The notes beneath the pieces are model-generated. The model was given only the letters and a program-made list of their open reading frames with translations, ran no database searches and had not been told where the DNA came from. Shown piece by piece: positions 30,016 through 42,616 of a stretch of DNA of 64,000 bases (the stretch's first letter is position 1; every line of letters begins with the position of its first letter). The position numbers and the translations under genes are program-made. Source of the DNA: CAVONB01 sp963697205 (lineage in GTDB: Bacteria > Pseudomonadota > Alphaproteobacteria > Rhizobiales > Hyphomicrobiaceae); contig CAVONB010000006.1 in assembly GCA_963697205.1 (NCBI GenBank), positions 310,001-374,000 of the forward strand, read 5' to 3'.

Positions 30016-30873
30016 TCAGCTCCGCCCCGTGGCGATCTCCAGGCCGAGGCTCTCCTGTCCCCACTCCGACCATGAGCCGTCGTAGACCGCCGCGTTCGGC
30101 TGGCCGAGCTGGGTCAGCGCAAGCGACAGCACGCACGCCGAAACGCCCGAGCCGCACGTCGTCACGATCGGCTTCGCCGGATCGACGCCCGCCGCGGCAA
30201 ACGCCCGGGCGATCTCCTCGCGCGCTTTCAGCGTGCCGTCGGGATTGACGAGGCTCGCCGCCGGGACGCTCAGCGAGCCGGGGATGTGGCCGCTCTTGAG
30301 GCCGGGACGGAACTCCGCGTCCTCGCCCGTGAAGCGTCCGGTCGGGCGCGCATCGATCAGTTGGACGTCGCGGCTGGCGACATGCGCCTTGATGTCGGCA
30401 AGGTCCCGATAGAGCGAGGCGTCATAGCGCGGCGTGAAGTGGCGCTCGGTGCGGCGCTGGGCCGGCCCGTCTTCCACCGGACGCCCTTCGGCCATCCACT
30501 TCTTGAGTCCGCCGTTCAGAACCACGACGTCGGTGTGCCCCATGACGCGGAACATCCACCACACGCGCGGCGCTGAGGCGACGCCGTTGGCGTCATAGAC
30601 CACGACGCGCAGCCCGTCGCCGACGCCCATCTTTTTCATCCGGCTGGCAAACTTCACCGTCGAGGGCATCATGTGCGGCAACGCCGATGTCTCGTCGGCG
30701 ATGTCGTCGATGTCGAAATACTGCGCCCCAGGAATGTGCCGCTCCAGGAACTCCGCCTTGCCGTTGCGCTTTGTCGTCGGCAGGTGCGACGAGCCGTCGA
30801 GCACGACGACGTCGGGCGAGTTGAGATGGGCGGCGAGCCAGTCGGTTTCGACGAGCCAGTTGGTCGTGGGCAT
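30016..30873 (-). CDS. sseA: 3-mercaptopyruvate/thiosulfate sulfurtransferase
   Basis: Two-domain rhodanese of 285 residues. The inactive N-terminal rhodanese domain is about 5-135 and the catalytic C-terminal domain follows, with the active-site loop CGSGVSAC starting at Cys240. The CGSG(V/I)-type loop is typical of 3-mercaptopyruvate sulfurtransferases. It transfers sulfane sulfur to cyanide or other thiols. It is the last gene of cysK-alaX-sseA, which ties it to cysteine metabolism. Confidence 0.92.
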   Translation of the reverse strand: MPTTNWLVETDWLAAHLNSPDVVVLDGSSHLPTTKRNGKAEFLERHIPGAQYFDIDDIADETSALPHMMPSTVKFASRMKKMGVGDGLRVVVYDANGVASAPRVWWMFRVMGHTDVVVLNGGLKKWMAEGRPVEDGPAQRRTERHFTPRYDASLYRDLADIKAHVASRDVQLIDARPTGRFTGEDAEFRPGLKSGHIPGSLSVPAASLVNPDGTLKAREEIARAFAAAGVDPAKPIVTTCGSGVSACVLSLALTQLGQPNAAVYDGSWSEWGQESLGLEIATGRS

Positions 30874-30927
30874 TTTGCGTTTCCTCTCCAGCGAGCTGTT
30901 CTTTTTTGCTGTGGCCGGCCGTCGGGA

Positions 30928-31653
30928 TCACACCAGCGCGATCCGGATCCGCCGGTTGATCTTTCCCTTCTTCTCGATGCGCGTGACGGCGACGCCGCCG
31001 ATTTCGCCGGTCGATCGGACATGCGTGCCCCCGCACGGCTGCAGGTCGATGGCGCCGTCCGCGCCGATCGCCACCAGTCGCACGCGGCCGCTGCCTGTCG
31101 GCGGCTTCACCGACATGGTGCGCACGAGGCCAGGGTTGGCAGCGAGATCCGCATCGCTGATCCAGCGGTCAGAAACCGGATGATCGGCACTGACGAGGCC
31201 CATCAGGTCGGCGTTCAGGCGGTCCTTGTCGACCGCGCTCGCATCCGCGATGTCGAAGTCGAGCCGGCTCTCCTCGGCGCCGATCTGGCCGCCGGTCACG
31301 GGAAACTTCACCAGCGCGCACAGCAGATGCAACGCGGTGTGCATCCTCATGTGCCGATGGCGCAACGCCCAGTCGAGTCGCGCCGTCACGATGTCGCCGG
31401 CCGCAAGCGCGGCCCGCGCGCCGTCCGCGGGCACGTGCAGGATCGTCGCCTTGTCACTGTCGTAGACGGCCTGCGCGATCACGAGCGTCTCGCCGCCGGC
31501 CGTGACGAGCACGCCGCAATCGCCGGGCTGCCCGCCCGCTGCGGCATAGAACACCGTGCGGTCGAGCACCACGGCGCCGGCCGGCGTGACGTCGATCACG
31601 CGCGCCGTCGTCTCGCGGGCCGTGGCGTCGGTGCGGAAGAGCGCTTCGGTCAT
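30928..31653 (-). CDS. alaX: Alanyl-tRNA editing protein AlaX
   Basis: Free-standing editing domain that hydrolyses Ser- or Gly-tRNA(Ala). The 241-residue protein carries the zinc-binding HTALH motif (His105, His109) and the later PCGGTH motif, and the GGQPGD loop in the N-terminal barrel, as in AlaX and the AlaRS editing domain. It starts 6 bases after cysK and ends 54 bases before sseA, so the three form an operon. Serine is a cysteine precursor, which may explain the link with cysK (inference). Confidence 0.93.
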   Translation of the reverse strand: MTEALFRTDATARETTARVIDVTPAGAVVLDRTVFYAAAGGQPGDCGVLVTAGGETLVIAQAVYDSDKATILHVPADGARAALAAGDIVTARLDWALRHRHMRMHTALHLLCALVKFPVTGGQIGAEESRLDFDIADASAVDKDRLNADLMGLVSADHPVSDRWISDADLAANPGLVRTMSVKPPTGSGRVRLVAIGADGAIDLQPCGGTHVRSTGEIGGVAVTRIEKKGKINRRIRIALV

Positions 31654-31659
31654 CTGGGA

Positions 31660-32709
31660 TCAGCCGGCATCGGGATCGACGAACACCTCTGGCACGTCCG
31701 TGCGAGGCCGCTCCAGCCACGCCGGCGCCGGCAGGCCCTTGGACTTCAGGAACGCCGGGTTGAAGAGCTTGGACTGATAGCGCGTGCCGTAGTCGCACAG
31801 CACCGTCACGATCGTGTGCCCCGGGCCCAGGTCCTTGGCGAGCCGGATCGCGCCGGCGACGTTGACGCCCGACGACGAGCCCAGGCAAAGCCCCTCTTCG
31901 GCGAGCAACTCGAACACGATCGGCACACTCTCGCTGTCGGGGATGAGGTAGGACCGGTCGACGCTCACGCCCTCCAGGTTCGCCGTGATGCGCCCCTGAC
32001 CAATGCCCTCCGTGATCGAGGAGCCCTCCGATTTGAGGGTGCCGGTCGAGTAGTAGCTGTGCAGCGCCGCGCCCGGCACGTCCGCCAGCGCGATCGTGAT
32101 GTCCTTGCGCTTCGCCTTGAGCCCCATCGAGACGCCGCCCAGCGTGCCGCCCGAGCCAACCGCGCACACGAAGCCGTCGACCCGGCCTCCGGTCTGCGTC
32201 CAGATCTCCTGAGCCGTCGTCTCGATGTGCGCCAGCCGGTTGGCGACGTTGTCGAACTGGTTGGCCCAGATCGCGCCGTTGGGCTCGGTCTTGGCCAGCG
32301 TCTCGGCCAGCCGCAGGGAGTATTTCACGTAGGTGTTGGGGTTGCGGTAGGGCACTGCCGGCACCTCGACCAGATGCGCGCCGAGCAGCCGCAATGTCTC
32401 CTTTTTCTCTTCGGTCTGCGTCTGCGGGATGACGATCACCGTCCGGTAGCCCAGTGCGTTGCCGATCACGGCGAGGCCGATGCCGGTGTTGCCCGCCGTC
32501 CCCTCCACGATGGTCCCGCCGGGCTTGAGCGTGCCCCGCGCCACCGCATCGCGGATGATGTAGAGCGCGGCCCGGTCCTTCACCGACTGGCCAGGGTTCA
32601 TGAATTCGGCCTTGCCGAGAATGGTGCAGCCGGTCGCCTCCGAGGCCCGCCTGAGCTTGATCAGGGGCGTGCCGCCGACGGCGGCGGCGACGGTATCGAA
32701 TATGGTCAC
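31660..32709 (-). CDS. cysK: Cysteine synthase (O-acetylserine sulfhydrylase family)
   Basis: PLP enzyme making cysteine from O-acetylserine and sulfide. The 349-residue protein has the PLP lysine in NPGQSVKDRA (Lys44), a substrate loop EGTAGNTGIGLA (TAGNT in place of the common TSGNT), the phosphate-binding loop GSGGTLGG, and GSSSGVN near the C-terminus. It is slightly longer than typical CysK (about 320), closer to the CysK-like subgroup that could also be a cysteine synthase/cystathionine synthase relative. It heads the operon with alaX and sseA. Confidence 0.93.
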   Translation of the reverse strand: MTIFDTVAAAVGGTPLIKLRRASEATGCTILGKAEFMNPGQSVKDRAALYIIRDAVARGTLKPGGTIVEGTAGNTGIGLAVIGNALGYRTVIVIPQTQTEEKKETLRLLGAHLVEVPAVPYRNPNTYVKYSLRLAETLAKTEPNGAIWANQFDNVANRLAHIETTAQEIWTQTGGRVDGFVCAVGSGGTLGGVSMGLKAKRKDITIALADVPGAALHSYYSTGTLKSEGSSITEGIGQGRITANLEGVSVDRSYLIPDSESVPIVFELLAEEGLCLGSSSGVNVAGAIRLAKDLGPGHTIVTVLCDYGTRYQSKLFNPAFLKSKGLPAPAWLERPRTDVPEVFVDPDAG

Positions 32710-32930
32710 GGCGACGTGGCTCCGGACGCGGGTCTGAGTGTTGCTGGCCCGACCCTAATGGCCGCTCGCCACTCCCGCAAGCAAGCCGCGCCGCCCCGTC
32801 CACCCGGTCTTTCGTGCCGCAACGAGGCGCGGCTTAACCCCGCCTTAAAACGTTTGCTGCAACCTCCGGGGAGAGTAGCCGGCCCGTTTCGCGTCCTGGC
32901 ACCTGGAACGATAACGAGGTTGCTTTGCCC

Positions 32931-33752
32931 ATGAAGACGATCTGGAATGCCGGCGTGGCTGCCGCTGCCGTGGCACTGGCCGCCCTGAGCGGCACGCCGT
33001 CCCGCGCCGCCGATCTCTATGGCGGATACGAGGGCTCCATCAAGGACGCCCCCCTCCACTACGCCTCGCCGCGCAGCCGCTGCTACGTGCGCGGCGACGT
33101 CGGCTACGTTCTGGCCGGAAAGCCCGATGTGCGCTGGCCGGTGACCGATGGCATCACCAACGTCTACCTCGGTGATACCGTCAGCAACGTCTCCATGGAC
33201 GATACTTGGCTTCTCGAGGGCGGCATCGGTTGCGGCTTCTTCGGCAATTGGCGCGCTGAACTGACTTTCGGCTGGCGTGGCGGTCAGAACGTCGATGGCG
33301 AACCGCTGCTGTGGAACCCCGGCGGCATTCCCCTGGAGGACCCTCTGCACACCACGGTGCAGTCTTGGACTTTGATGGCCAACGTCTACCGCGACCTCTT
33401 CACCTTCGGGAAGTTCACGCCCTACGTCGGCGCCGGCATCGGCATCGCACGCCACGAGATGGATGAGGTGTATTTCACTGGGAACCCGTTCCTCACCAAC
33501 CGCATCGAGGGCAAGAGCAACACGCAACTCGCCTGGAGCCTGATGGCGGGCACGGCCTACCGGATCTCCGATCGCATGGATCTCGATGTCGGCTACCGCT
33601 ACATCGACATGGGCTCCGTCGCCTCCGGCCACCGCGACAACGCCGGCTTCTGGAACCCGCGCGTTCAGGTCCACGACATCGACGCCCACGAGTTCAAGGT
33701 CGGCCTGCGCATCCACTTCGGCGGCGATCGCGGCTACGAGCCGATGAAGTAG
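32931..33752 (+). CDS. Outer-membrane beta-barrel protein (Omp25/opacity-type)
   Basis: Exported barrel of 273 residues. The signal peptide has a Lys-containing start and a long Ala-rich core ending at SRA-AD (about residues 22-26). The mature part is a series of alternating strands with many aromatic residues (YGGYEGS, YVGAGIGIARH, WSLMAGTAYRIS, LDVGYRYIDMG) ending in a charged FKVGLRIHF barrel-closing strand. This pattern fits the eight-stranded outer-membrane protein family common in Hyphomicrobiales. A CGAGGT site precedes the ATG at 32931. It is transcribed alone and followed by a hairpin. Confidence 0.85.
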   Translation: MKTIWNAGVAAAAVALAALSGTPSRAADLYGGYEGSIKDAPLHYASPRSRCYVRGDVGYVLAGKPDVRWPVTDGITNVYLGDTVSNVSMDDTWLLEGGIGCGFFGNWRAELTFGWRGGQNVDGEPLLWNPGGIPLEDPLHTTVQSWTLMANVYRDLFTFGKFTPYVGAGIGIARHEMDEVYFTGNPFLTNRIEGKSNTQLAWSLMAGTAYRISDRMDLDVGYRYIDMGSVASGHRDNAGFWNPRVQVHDIDAHEFKVGLRIHFGGDRGYEPMK

Positions 33753-33790
33753 GTCGTCCAGAGCGACCCTTCCCCCCCGTGGATCTCTAT

Positions 33791-33824
33791 CGAAGGCCCG
33801 TCCCGGCCCCGGGGCGGGCCTTCG
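33791..33824. terminator. Hairpin after the barrel protein gene
   Basis: CGAAGGCCCG (33791-33800) pairs perfectly with CGGGCCTTCG (33815-33824), and the stem continues inward with CCC/GGG. There is little T run after it, so it is called a terminator from its position only. Confidence 0.6.
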
Positions 33825-33907
33825 CCTGTGTGGGTGGCGCAGCCCGGGCCGATCCAGGCTGGCCCCCTTCTGCGGCATCGATCATGAACCCTCTCCTCCC
33901 ACCGCCC

Positions 33908-33937
33908 TTGCGTCGGCGGCCCAGGCCCGTGCTATAA
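33908..33937 (+). promoter_or_regulatory. Putative housekeeping promoter of the tRNA-Leu gene
   Basis: TTGCGT (33908-33913) and CTATAA (33932-33937) are separated by 18 bases, fitting the alphaproteobacterial sigma-70 pattern. The predicted start would be about 35 bases before the mature tRNA. Confidence 0.45.
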
Positions 33938-33979
33938 GCCAACCGCCGTTGCAATGAGGGCGGGCCGCGAGGCCCCACC

Positions 33980-34065
<86 letters not shown>

Positions 34066-34177
34066 TTTGGCGACAGCGTGGTACGATCTGCGCCTCGTTC
34101 CGGTAGCCGCCGGTCGTTGCGCCATTCGGCATTTCTGGACGCGAAAACGAAACAAGGACTGGGTGTTCCGAGGAGTC

Positions 34178-35538
34178 ATGCAGGTTACAGAAACGAGCTC
34201 CGACGGGCTGAAGCGGCAACTCAAGGTGGTCGTGCCGGCCGGCGAGATCGGCGAGCGCTTCACAGAGCGCCTCGACGAGTTCAAGGATCGCGTCCAGCTC
34301 AAGGGCTTTCGGCGCGGCAAAGTGCCGATGGCGCACATCAAGAAGCTCTACGGCCGTTCACTGATGGTCGAGGTGCTTCAGTCGGCGGTCGAGGAGACGA
34401 GCCGCAAGGCGCTCACCGATCGCGACGAGCGTCCCGCTGTCCAGCCCGAGATCAAGCTGCCCGAGAGCCAGGACGAGATCGAAAAGGTCCTGTCGGGCGA
34501 GGCCGATCTGGCCTTCGATATGGCCTTCGAGGTGCTGCCCAGGATCGATCTGGTCGACCTGTCGTCCTTGAAGCTGGAGCGCCTGACCGCCGAGGCGGCG
34601 GACGCCGAGATCGACGATGCCGTCGCCAGCCTCGCCAAGCGCAACGTCAAGTTCGAGGCCGATCCCGCCGCCGTCGCCGGCGAGGGTGATCGCGTCACCG
34701 ATCGACTTCGTCGGCAAGATCGACGGCGAGGCGTTCGAGGGCGGCACCGCCGAGGATATCGCCGTCGTCATCGGCCAGGGCGGCTTCATCCCCGGCTTCG
34801 AGGACGGATTGACCGGCGCCAAGGCTGGTGACGAGCGCGTCATCGATGCCACGTTCCCCGAGGCCTATCCGGTCGAGACGCTGGCCGGCAAGACGGCCAA
34901 GTTCGAGATCAAGGTCAAGGAGGTCGCCAAGCGGTACGGTGCCCGCGATCGACGACGAGTTCGCCAAGGGCCTCGGCGCCGACGACGTCGTCAAGCTGCG
35001 CGAGCTGGTCAAGGGCCAGATCGAGCGCGAGTACGAGCAGGTCACCCGCACCAAGCTGAAGCGCGACATGCTCGACGCGCTCGAGAAGGCCCACACCTTC
35101 GCCCTGCCCGCGAGCCTCGTCGACGGCGAGTTCGAGGGCATCTGGAAGCAGGTGACGCAGGGCCTGGAGCGCGCCGGCAAGACGTTCGCTGACGAAGGCA
35201 AGACCGAGGACGGCGCGCGCGAGGAGTACCGCAAGCTCGCCGAGCGCCGCGTCCGCCTGGGCCTGGTGATCGGCGAGATCGGCGAGAAGAACAAGATCGA
35301 GGTCACCCAGGACGACCTGCGCCGCGCTCTGATCGAGCGCGCCCGCGCTTATCCGGGCCAGGAGAAGTTCGTCTACGAGTACTTCGAGAAGACGCCTGGC
35401 GCCGTCGACGAGCTGCGCGCGCCGATCTTCGAGGAGAAGGTCGTCGACTTCATCTCCGAGCTGTCAAAGCCTTCCGAGCGCAAGGTGACGCGCGAGGAGT
35501 TGATGAAGGCGATGGAAGCCCAGGAATCGGGGGATTGA
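34178..35538 (+). CDS. tig: Trigger factor (two frameshifts in this sequence)
   Basis: Ribosome-bound chaperone and prolyl isomerase that meets nascent chains at the exit tunnel. The N-terminal ribosome-binding domain contains the FRRGKVP signature, a central FKBP-type domain follows, and the C-terminal helical chaperone domain ends GD. Two extra bases, at about 34700 and about 34931-34938, break the frame; removing them gives 452 residues, normal length. The corrected reading restores DRVTIDFVG and TVPAIDDEFAK. It starts at 34178 with AGGAG just upstream, is preceded by tRNA-Leu and followed by clpP, the usual order in this group. Confidence 0.93.
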
Positions 35539-35775
35539 TGTCCCCCACGCGGTACGTCGGCGGTGTGCGGACTTGAATCCCCCCACCGACGTGCCGAACT
35601 AGTGCCGGCTGCGGCGCGATTCGGCGTCGGGCCGGCATCGCCCGGTCGGGCCCCGAGATCCGGGCCCGGGCACCACGCTGCCGGCTGAGCAAGTGGGATC
35701 GACGAAGCTGTTGCCGCCCCCACTGCGCCACGCCACGCCTACGGACGACACGCCACGGAGCCGAGAGACCTGATC

Positions 35776-36411
35776 ATGCGCGACCCAGTCGATGCCATCA
35801 CCAACACGTTCTGGCCGATCATCGTCGAGCAGACGAATCGCGGCTGGGAGCAGTACTCGCTGCCCTCGCGCCTGCTCAAGGAGCGCATCGTGTTCCTGTC
35901 GAGCCCGGTCAACGACGAGGTCGCCGCCGCCATCTGCATGCAGCTCCTGTATCTGGAGGCGGAGAACCCCAAGAAGGAAATCTCCCTGTATATCAATCGC
36001 CCCGGCGGTATCGTGACGTCGGGAATGGCGATCTACGACACCATGCAGTTCATCCGCTGCCCGGTCGCCACGCTGTGCATGGGGCAGGCGGCTTCCATGG
36101 GGTCGCTGCTGTTGTGTGCGGGCGAGAAGGGCATGCGCTTCTCGCTCCCCAACGCGCGCATCATGGTCCACCAGCCGTCCGGCGGTTTCCAGGGGCAGGC
36201 GTCCGACATCGAGCGCCACGCCGAGGACATCATCAAGATGAAGCGGCGGTTGAACGAGATCTACGTCAAGCACACCGGCCAAGCCTACGAGGTGATCGAG
36301 CGCACGCTGGACCGCGATTATTTCATGACGGCGGACCAGTCGCGCGAGTTCGGCATCGTCGATCGCGTGCTCGAAAAGCGCGATGACGTGGAAACCGCTG
36401 TAAAAGGTTAA
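35776..36411 (+). CDS. clpP: ATP-dependent Clp protease proteolytic subunit
   Basis: Tetradecameric serine protease that degrades proteins unfolded by ClpX or ClpA. The 211-residue protein has the triad Ser107 (GQAASMGS), His132 (MVHQPSGG) and Asp181 (TLDRDYF), with the same spacing as the family, and the INRPGG oxyanion strand. The frame is intact, unlike its neighbours. It lies between tig and clpX, with about 240 bases upstream likely holding its own promoter. Confidence 0.97.
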   Translation: MRDPVDAITNTFWPIIVEQTNRGWEQYSLPSRLLKERIVFLSSPVNDEVAAAICMQLLYLEAENPKKEISLYINRPGGIVTSGMAIYDTMQFIRCPVATLCMGQAASMGSLLLCAGEKGMRFSLPNARIMVHQPSGGFQGQASDIERHAEDIIKMKRRLNEIYVKHTGQAYEVIERTLDRDYFMTADQSREFGIVDRVLEKRDDVETAVKG

Positions 36412-36869
36412 CGCGTGATTGGCCCCGTTTCGGCCAATCGGCACCGATCGTGCATGGCTGTCCTGCCTGTCCGCCATTGGCGGAACGTGACAGGAACATG
36501 TTCTCTGGTGACACGTGTTGGCCCTTGTCCGGGCCGCAATTGAGACACGGTCATTGGCGACCATGGGGCTTGAAGTGAACCGTAATTGGCCGCCATGCGT
36601 AACTATGCGGCAGTTCGGTCACACGAGTGTGACAATAGGGGCGCGCTGCTCCGCGGGGCCGGGGACGAGGTGTTAATCGATCCTTGATCTCGGCAACGGT
36701 AGCGTGCTCAGATCGGGGTACCAATTCGAGTGCCCCGCGGCGGGCCGCGCCGCTAGCGGCCGCCAGCGTGGGCTCTCCGCCACTGCGGTGCGGAGCCTGA
36801 AATGTGGGCCGAGGACGACTGGCGCCGGAACGGCGTGGGGCCGTCGCGACCGAAGGGTGAGAGAACCGG
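36412..36869. promoter_or_regulatory. Repeat-rich clpP-clpX intergenic region
   Basis: No gene is supported in these 458 bases. They carry several ATTGGC elements: a perfect 8-bp stem GATTGGCC/GGCCAATC at 36417-36439, CCATTGGCGG near 36475, CATTGGCGA near 36553 and AATTGGCCG near 36585. The GAACATGTTC palindrome (36494-36503) overlaps a GAAC-N7-GAAC pair (36483-36497). The region must hold the clpX promoter and probably regulator-binding sites. Confidence 0.5.
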
Positions 36870-38136
<1,267 letters not shown>

Positions 38137-38473
38137 CACCTGCCATGCGCCGTCCGCTCGGCCGTTGGCCGACCGGGAGGCGGGCCCTTGACCACCACTT
38201 GTATGGTCAAATCCAGGGCCCATTTGATGAGACGAATGAGGGATTCGTATGCTCGCGCGTCGGTCTGACCGGCGGGCGTTGGATGCGGGTCCGGATCGCA
38301 GGGTGATCGCGCGTCATCCGCGGCTCGACGGATCGGAATGAAGGCCGGGCTTTTCGGCCGTCCACCGTCGCGCTGCGGGCCGACGCGGGAGCCCCGGATC
38401 ATCAACGCTATCTATCCCGCCATAGTGCGGGGTCACAGTCGCGCCATCCATCGGCGCGGGAATGGGGAAGGCC
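38137..38473. other. clpX-lon intergenic region
   Basis: No gene is supported. TTGACCA (38188-38194) and TGGTCAA (38204-38210) form an inverted repeat with a 9-base spacer, enclosed by a second pair of GGGCCC hexamers (from 38182 and 38216). This could be an operator or a terminator for clpX. The lon promoter should also lie here. Confidence 0.45.
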
Positions 38474-40902
<2,429 letters not shown>

Positions 40903-40943
40903 ACGGCGCCGCGGCGTATCCACTTTCGCGATTGCGTAAAATC

Positions 40944-40978
40944 AAGCCCCTCACCCTCATCGTGGTGAGGGGCTTTTT
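40944..40978 (+). terminator. Intrinsic terminator after lon
   Basis: AAGCCCCTCACC (40944-40955) pairs perfectly with GGTGAGGGGCTT (40964-40975), loop of 8, followed by TTT. Textbook rho-independent terminator. Confidence 0.92.
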
Positions 40979-41192
40979 GCGTGCGATCCGCCCGCGGAAC
41001 ATCCCATGAAACCCCAGGAAAAACGGGCCTTCTGCGCCTATTTGGCTCTTGACGCACCGTCTCATTGGGCGTTGTGTGCCCATTCTGTTGCCGATGCAGC
41101 AGTTAGAAGATGCGAGCCGCTCGCCCGCGTTGTGCGATACGCGGCTGGCGGCCCCGGCAAGCCGCTTTCCAATGGCCAAAGGAACTCACGCC

Positions 41193-41465
41193 ATGAGCAA
41201 GAAAGATTTGATCGACGCCGTTGCCACCAAGTGCGAGTTGACCAAGGAGAAGGCGTCCGGCGTCGTCGACACCGTACTCGAGCACATCCGCTCGGCCATG
41301 AAGAATGGCGAGGAAGTGCGCATCCCCGATTTCGGCACCTTCAAGGTCGCCAAGCGCAAGGCGCGCGAGGGCCGCAATCCCGCGACCGGTAAGACCATCC
41401 AGATCCCGGCCTCGCGCGTTCCCAAGTTCACGCCCTCCAAGGGCCTGAAGGACGCGCTGAACTGA
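41193..41465 (+). CDS. hup: DNA-binding protein HU
   Basis: Histone-like nucleoid protein of 90 residues. The N-terminal helices start MSKKDLIDAVA, the dimer core follows, and the DNA-binding arm carries GRNPATGKTIQIPAS with the intercalating proline. The C-terminal PKFTPSKGLKDALN is standard. The ATG at 41193 matches the family start; the frame stays open upstream but that part is leader. It is the usual last gene of the tig-clpPX-lon-hup cluster and has its own spacer of 290 bases after lon. Confidence 0.96.
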   Translation: MSKKDLIDAVATKCELTKEKASGVVDTVLEHIRSAMKNGEEVRIPDFGTFKVAKRKAREGRNPATGKTIQIPASRVPKFTPSKGLKDALN

Positions 41466-41491
41466 GCGCTTTCGGTTTCGATTGCCGACAG

Positions 41492-41528
41492 GGAAGGGGC
41501 TCATGCCGGCGGCATGCGGCCCTTTTTC
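41492..41528 (+). terminator. Terminator after hup
   Basis: AAGGG and CATGCC on the left pair with GGCATG and CCCTTTTT on the right around a GGC loop, with a small internal mismatch. The final T run supports termination of hup; the A-rich left side may also serve the opposing gene. Confidence 0.75.
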
Positions 41529-41577
41529 ATGTCTGCGGCTGGCAGAGATCGAGCCCCGTCGCCGCCGCCGCCGCCGC

Positions 41578-42372
41578 TCAGCGCAACAGCCGGTCGCCCA
41601 GCCCCAGCACGATCTCGAACGCGATCAACGCGATGATGTACCACTCCAGCCGGTGGCTGGTGCGCGTCGCCAGCAGGTCGCCAAGCGTCTCCGCCATCTC
41701 CTGGATGACGTCGAGTTTGCGCGAGATCGCACGCGCCCTTTGCGCCAGATCGTATTCCTCGACCAGCCGGGCCCACAGTCGCTCCAGCTCGGGATGGTCC
41801 CACAACACGTCCGGCTTTTCGTCGTGGTCGAGCCGTCCGGCCAGACGCTGCTGGATCAACAGCGCCTCGCCGATCTCACGCAGCATGTCGGCGCGCGAGG
41901 CCTTCGGCAGCCGGCCCGCGCGCAACGCCGCCGCCACCGGCTCGATGCGATCGAACGCGCCCGCGATGCGTCGTTCGCCGAGCGCCAGCGAATTGCTCGT
42001 GGCGACCGCCTCCGCGATCAGCAGCAGCCTGACGTCGTCGGCGGACCTGAGCCGGACGAGCCCGTCCGGCGACACGCCGTCCTCCCGCTCGTCGGGGCGC
42101 ACCTGGATACGCACCGTTTCGGTTTCCGGCACCGGCAGCGGAGCGACGACCCGCGATGCGATCAGCACGTCGACCGCCGCCTCGTCCTCCGCTGTCGTCC
42201 CCGCATAGACCTTGGCGCCGAACCGGAACAGCACGGCCAGCCCGCCCCCCGGCGTCCGCCAGGCCAGCGGGTTCTTGCTGATGGCATCGTCCCGCTCCAG
42301 GCCCTTCAGGTCGAGCCGGTCCCCGACCTGAGCCGCCCGGACCGTGATTTCGCTTGGCAGGTTTGTCGTCAT
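41578..42372 (-). CDS. RMD1/YagE (DUF155) family protein
   Basis: A 264-residue protein of the RMD1/Sad1-interacting (DUF155) family, known in fungi as a mitochondrial factor and in bacteria without a defined role. An N-terminal alpha/beta part contains AVLFRFGAKVYAG. A helical region follows with the conserved EAVATSNSLAL, then a long coiled-coil-like stretch, and one C-terminal transmembrane helix in WYIIALIAFEIVLGLG, as in the family. The start at 42372 fits the conserved beginning. It is convergent with hup and divergent from rpsB. Confidence 0.85.
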   Translation of the reverse strand: MTTNLPSEITVRAAQVGDRLDLKGLERDDAISKNPLAWRTPGGGLAVLFRFGAKVYAGTTAEDEAAVDVLIASRVVAPLPVPETETVRIQVRPDEREDGVSPDGLVRLRSADDVRLLLIAEAVATSNSLALGERRIAGAFDRIEPVAAALRAGRLPKASRADMLREIGEALLIQQRLAGRLDHDEKPDVLWDHPELERLWARLVEEYDLAQRARAISRKLDVIQEMAETLGDLLATRTSHRLEWYIIALIAFEIVLGLGDRLLR

Positions 42373-42451
42373 GCGCAGCCTCGGGTCGCTGGTGCCACCC
42401 GCGCCCCCCCATCGGTGGCGTTGGGTTGTGGGTGCCGGCAGCTGGAGCGAC

Positions 42452-42480
42452 TTGCCAGCGGCGCCGTCACGGTCTATCAA
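42452..42480 (+). promoter_or_regulatory. Putative promoter of the rpsB operon
   Basis: TTGCCA (42452-42457) and TATCAA (42475-42480) are separated by exactly 17 bases, a good sigma-70 match in this GC-rich region. The predicted start would leave an rpsB leader of about 130 bases. Confidence 0.45.
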
Positions 42481-42616
42481 GCGCCCATCTCGCACGCACG
42501 CCTTTCCCGCGTGATCCGGACAGACAGACCCGGATGACGCTCCGGTGGGCCATCGCAACCCTGCGACGGCCTTCTTTCGAGGTGTGCGGAGGAACAACCG
42601 GAAAACAGGACGAACC

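Noticed and set aside
30673..32934. A 753-residue open frame on the + strand
   Set aside because: Antisense to sseA, alaX and cysK, which all carry clear catalytic motifs on the other strand.
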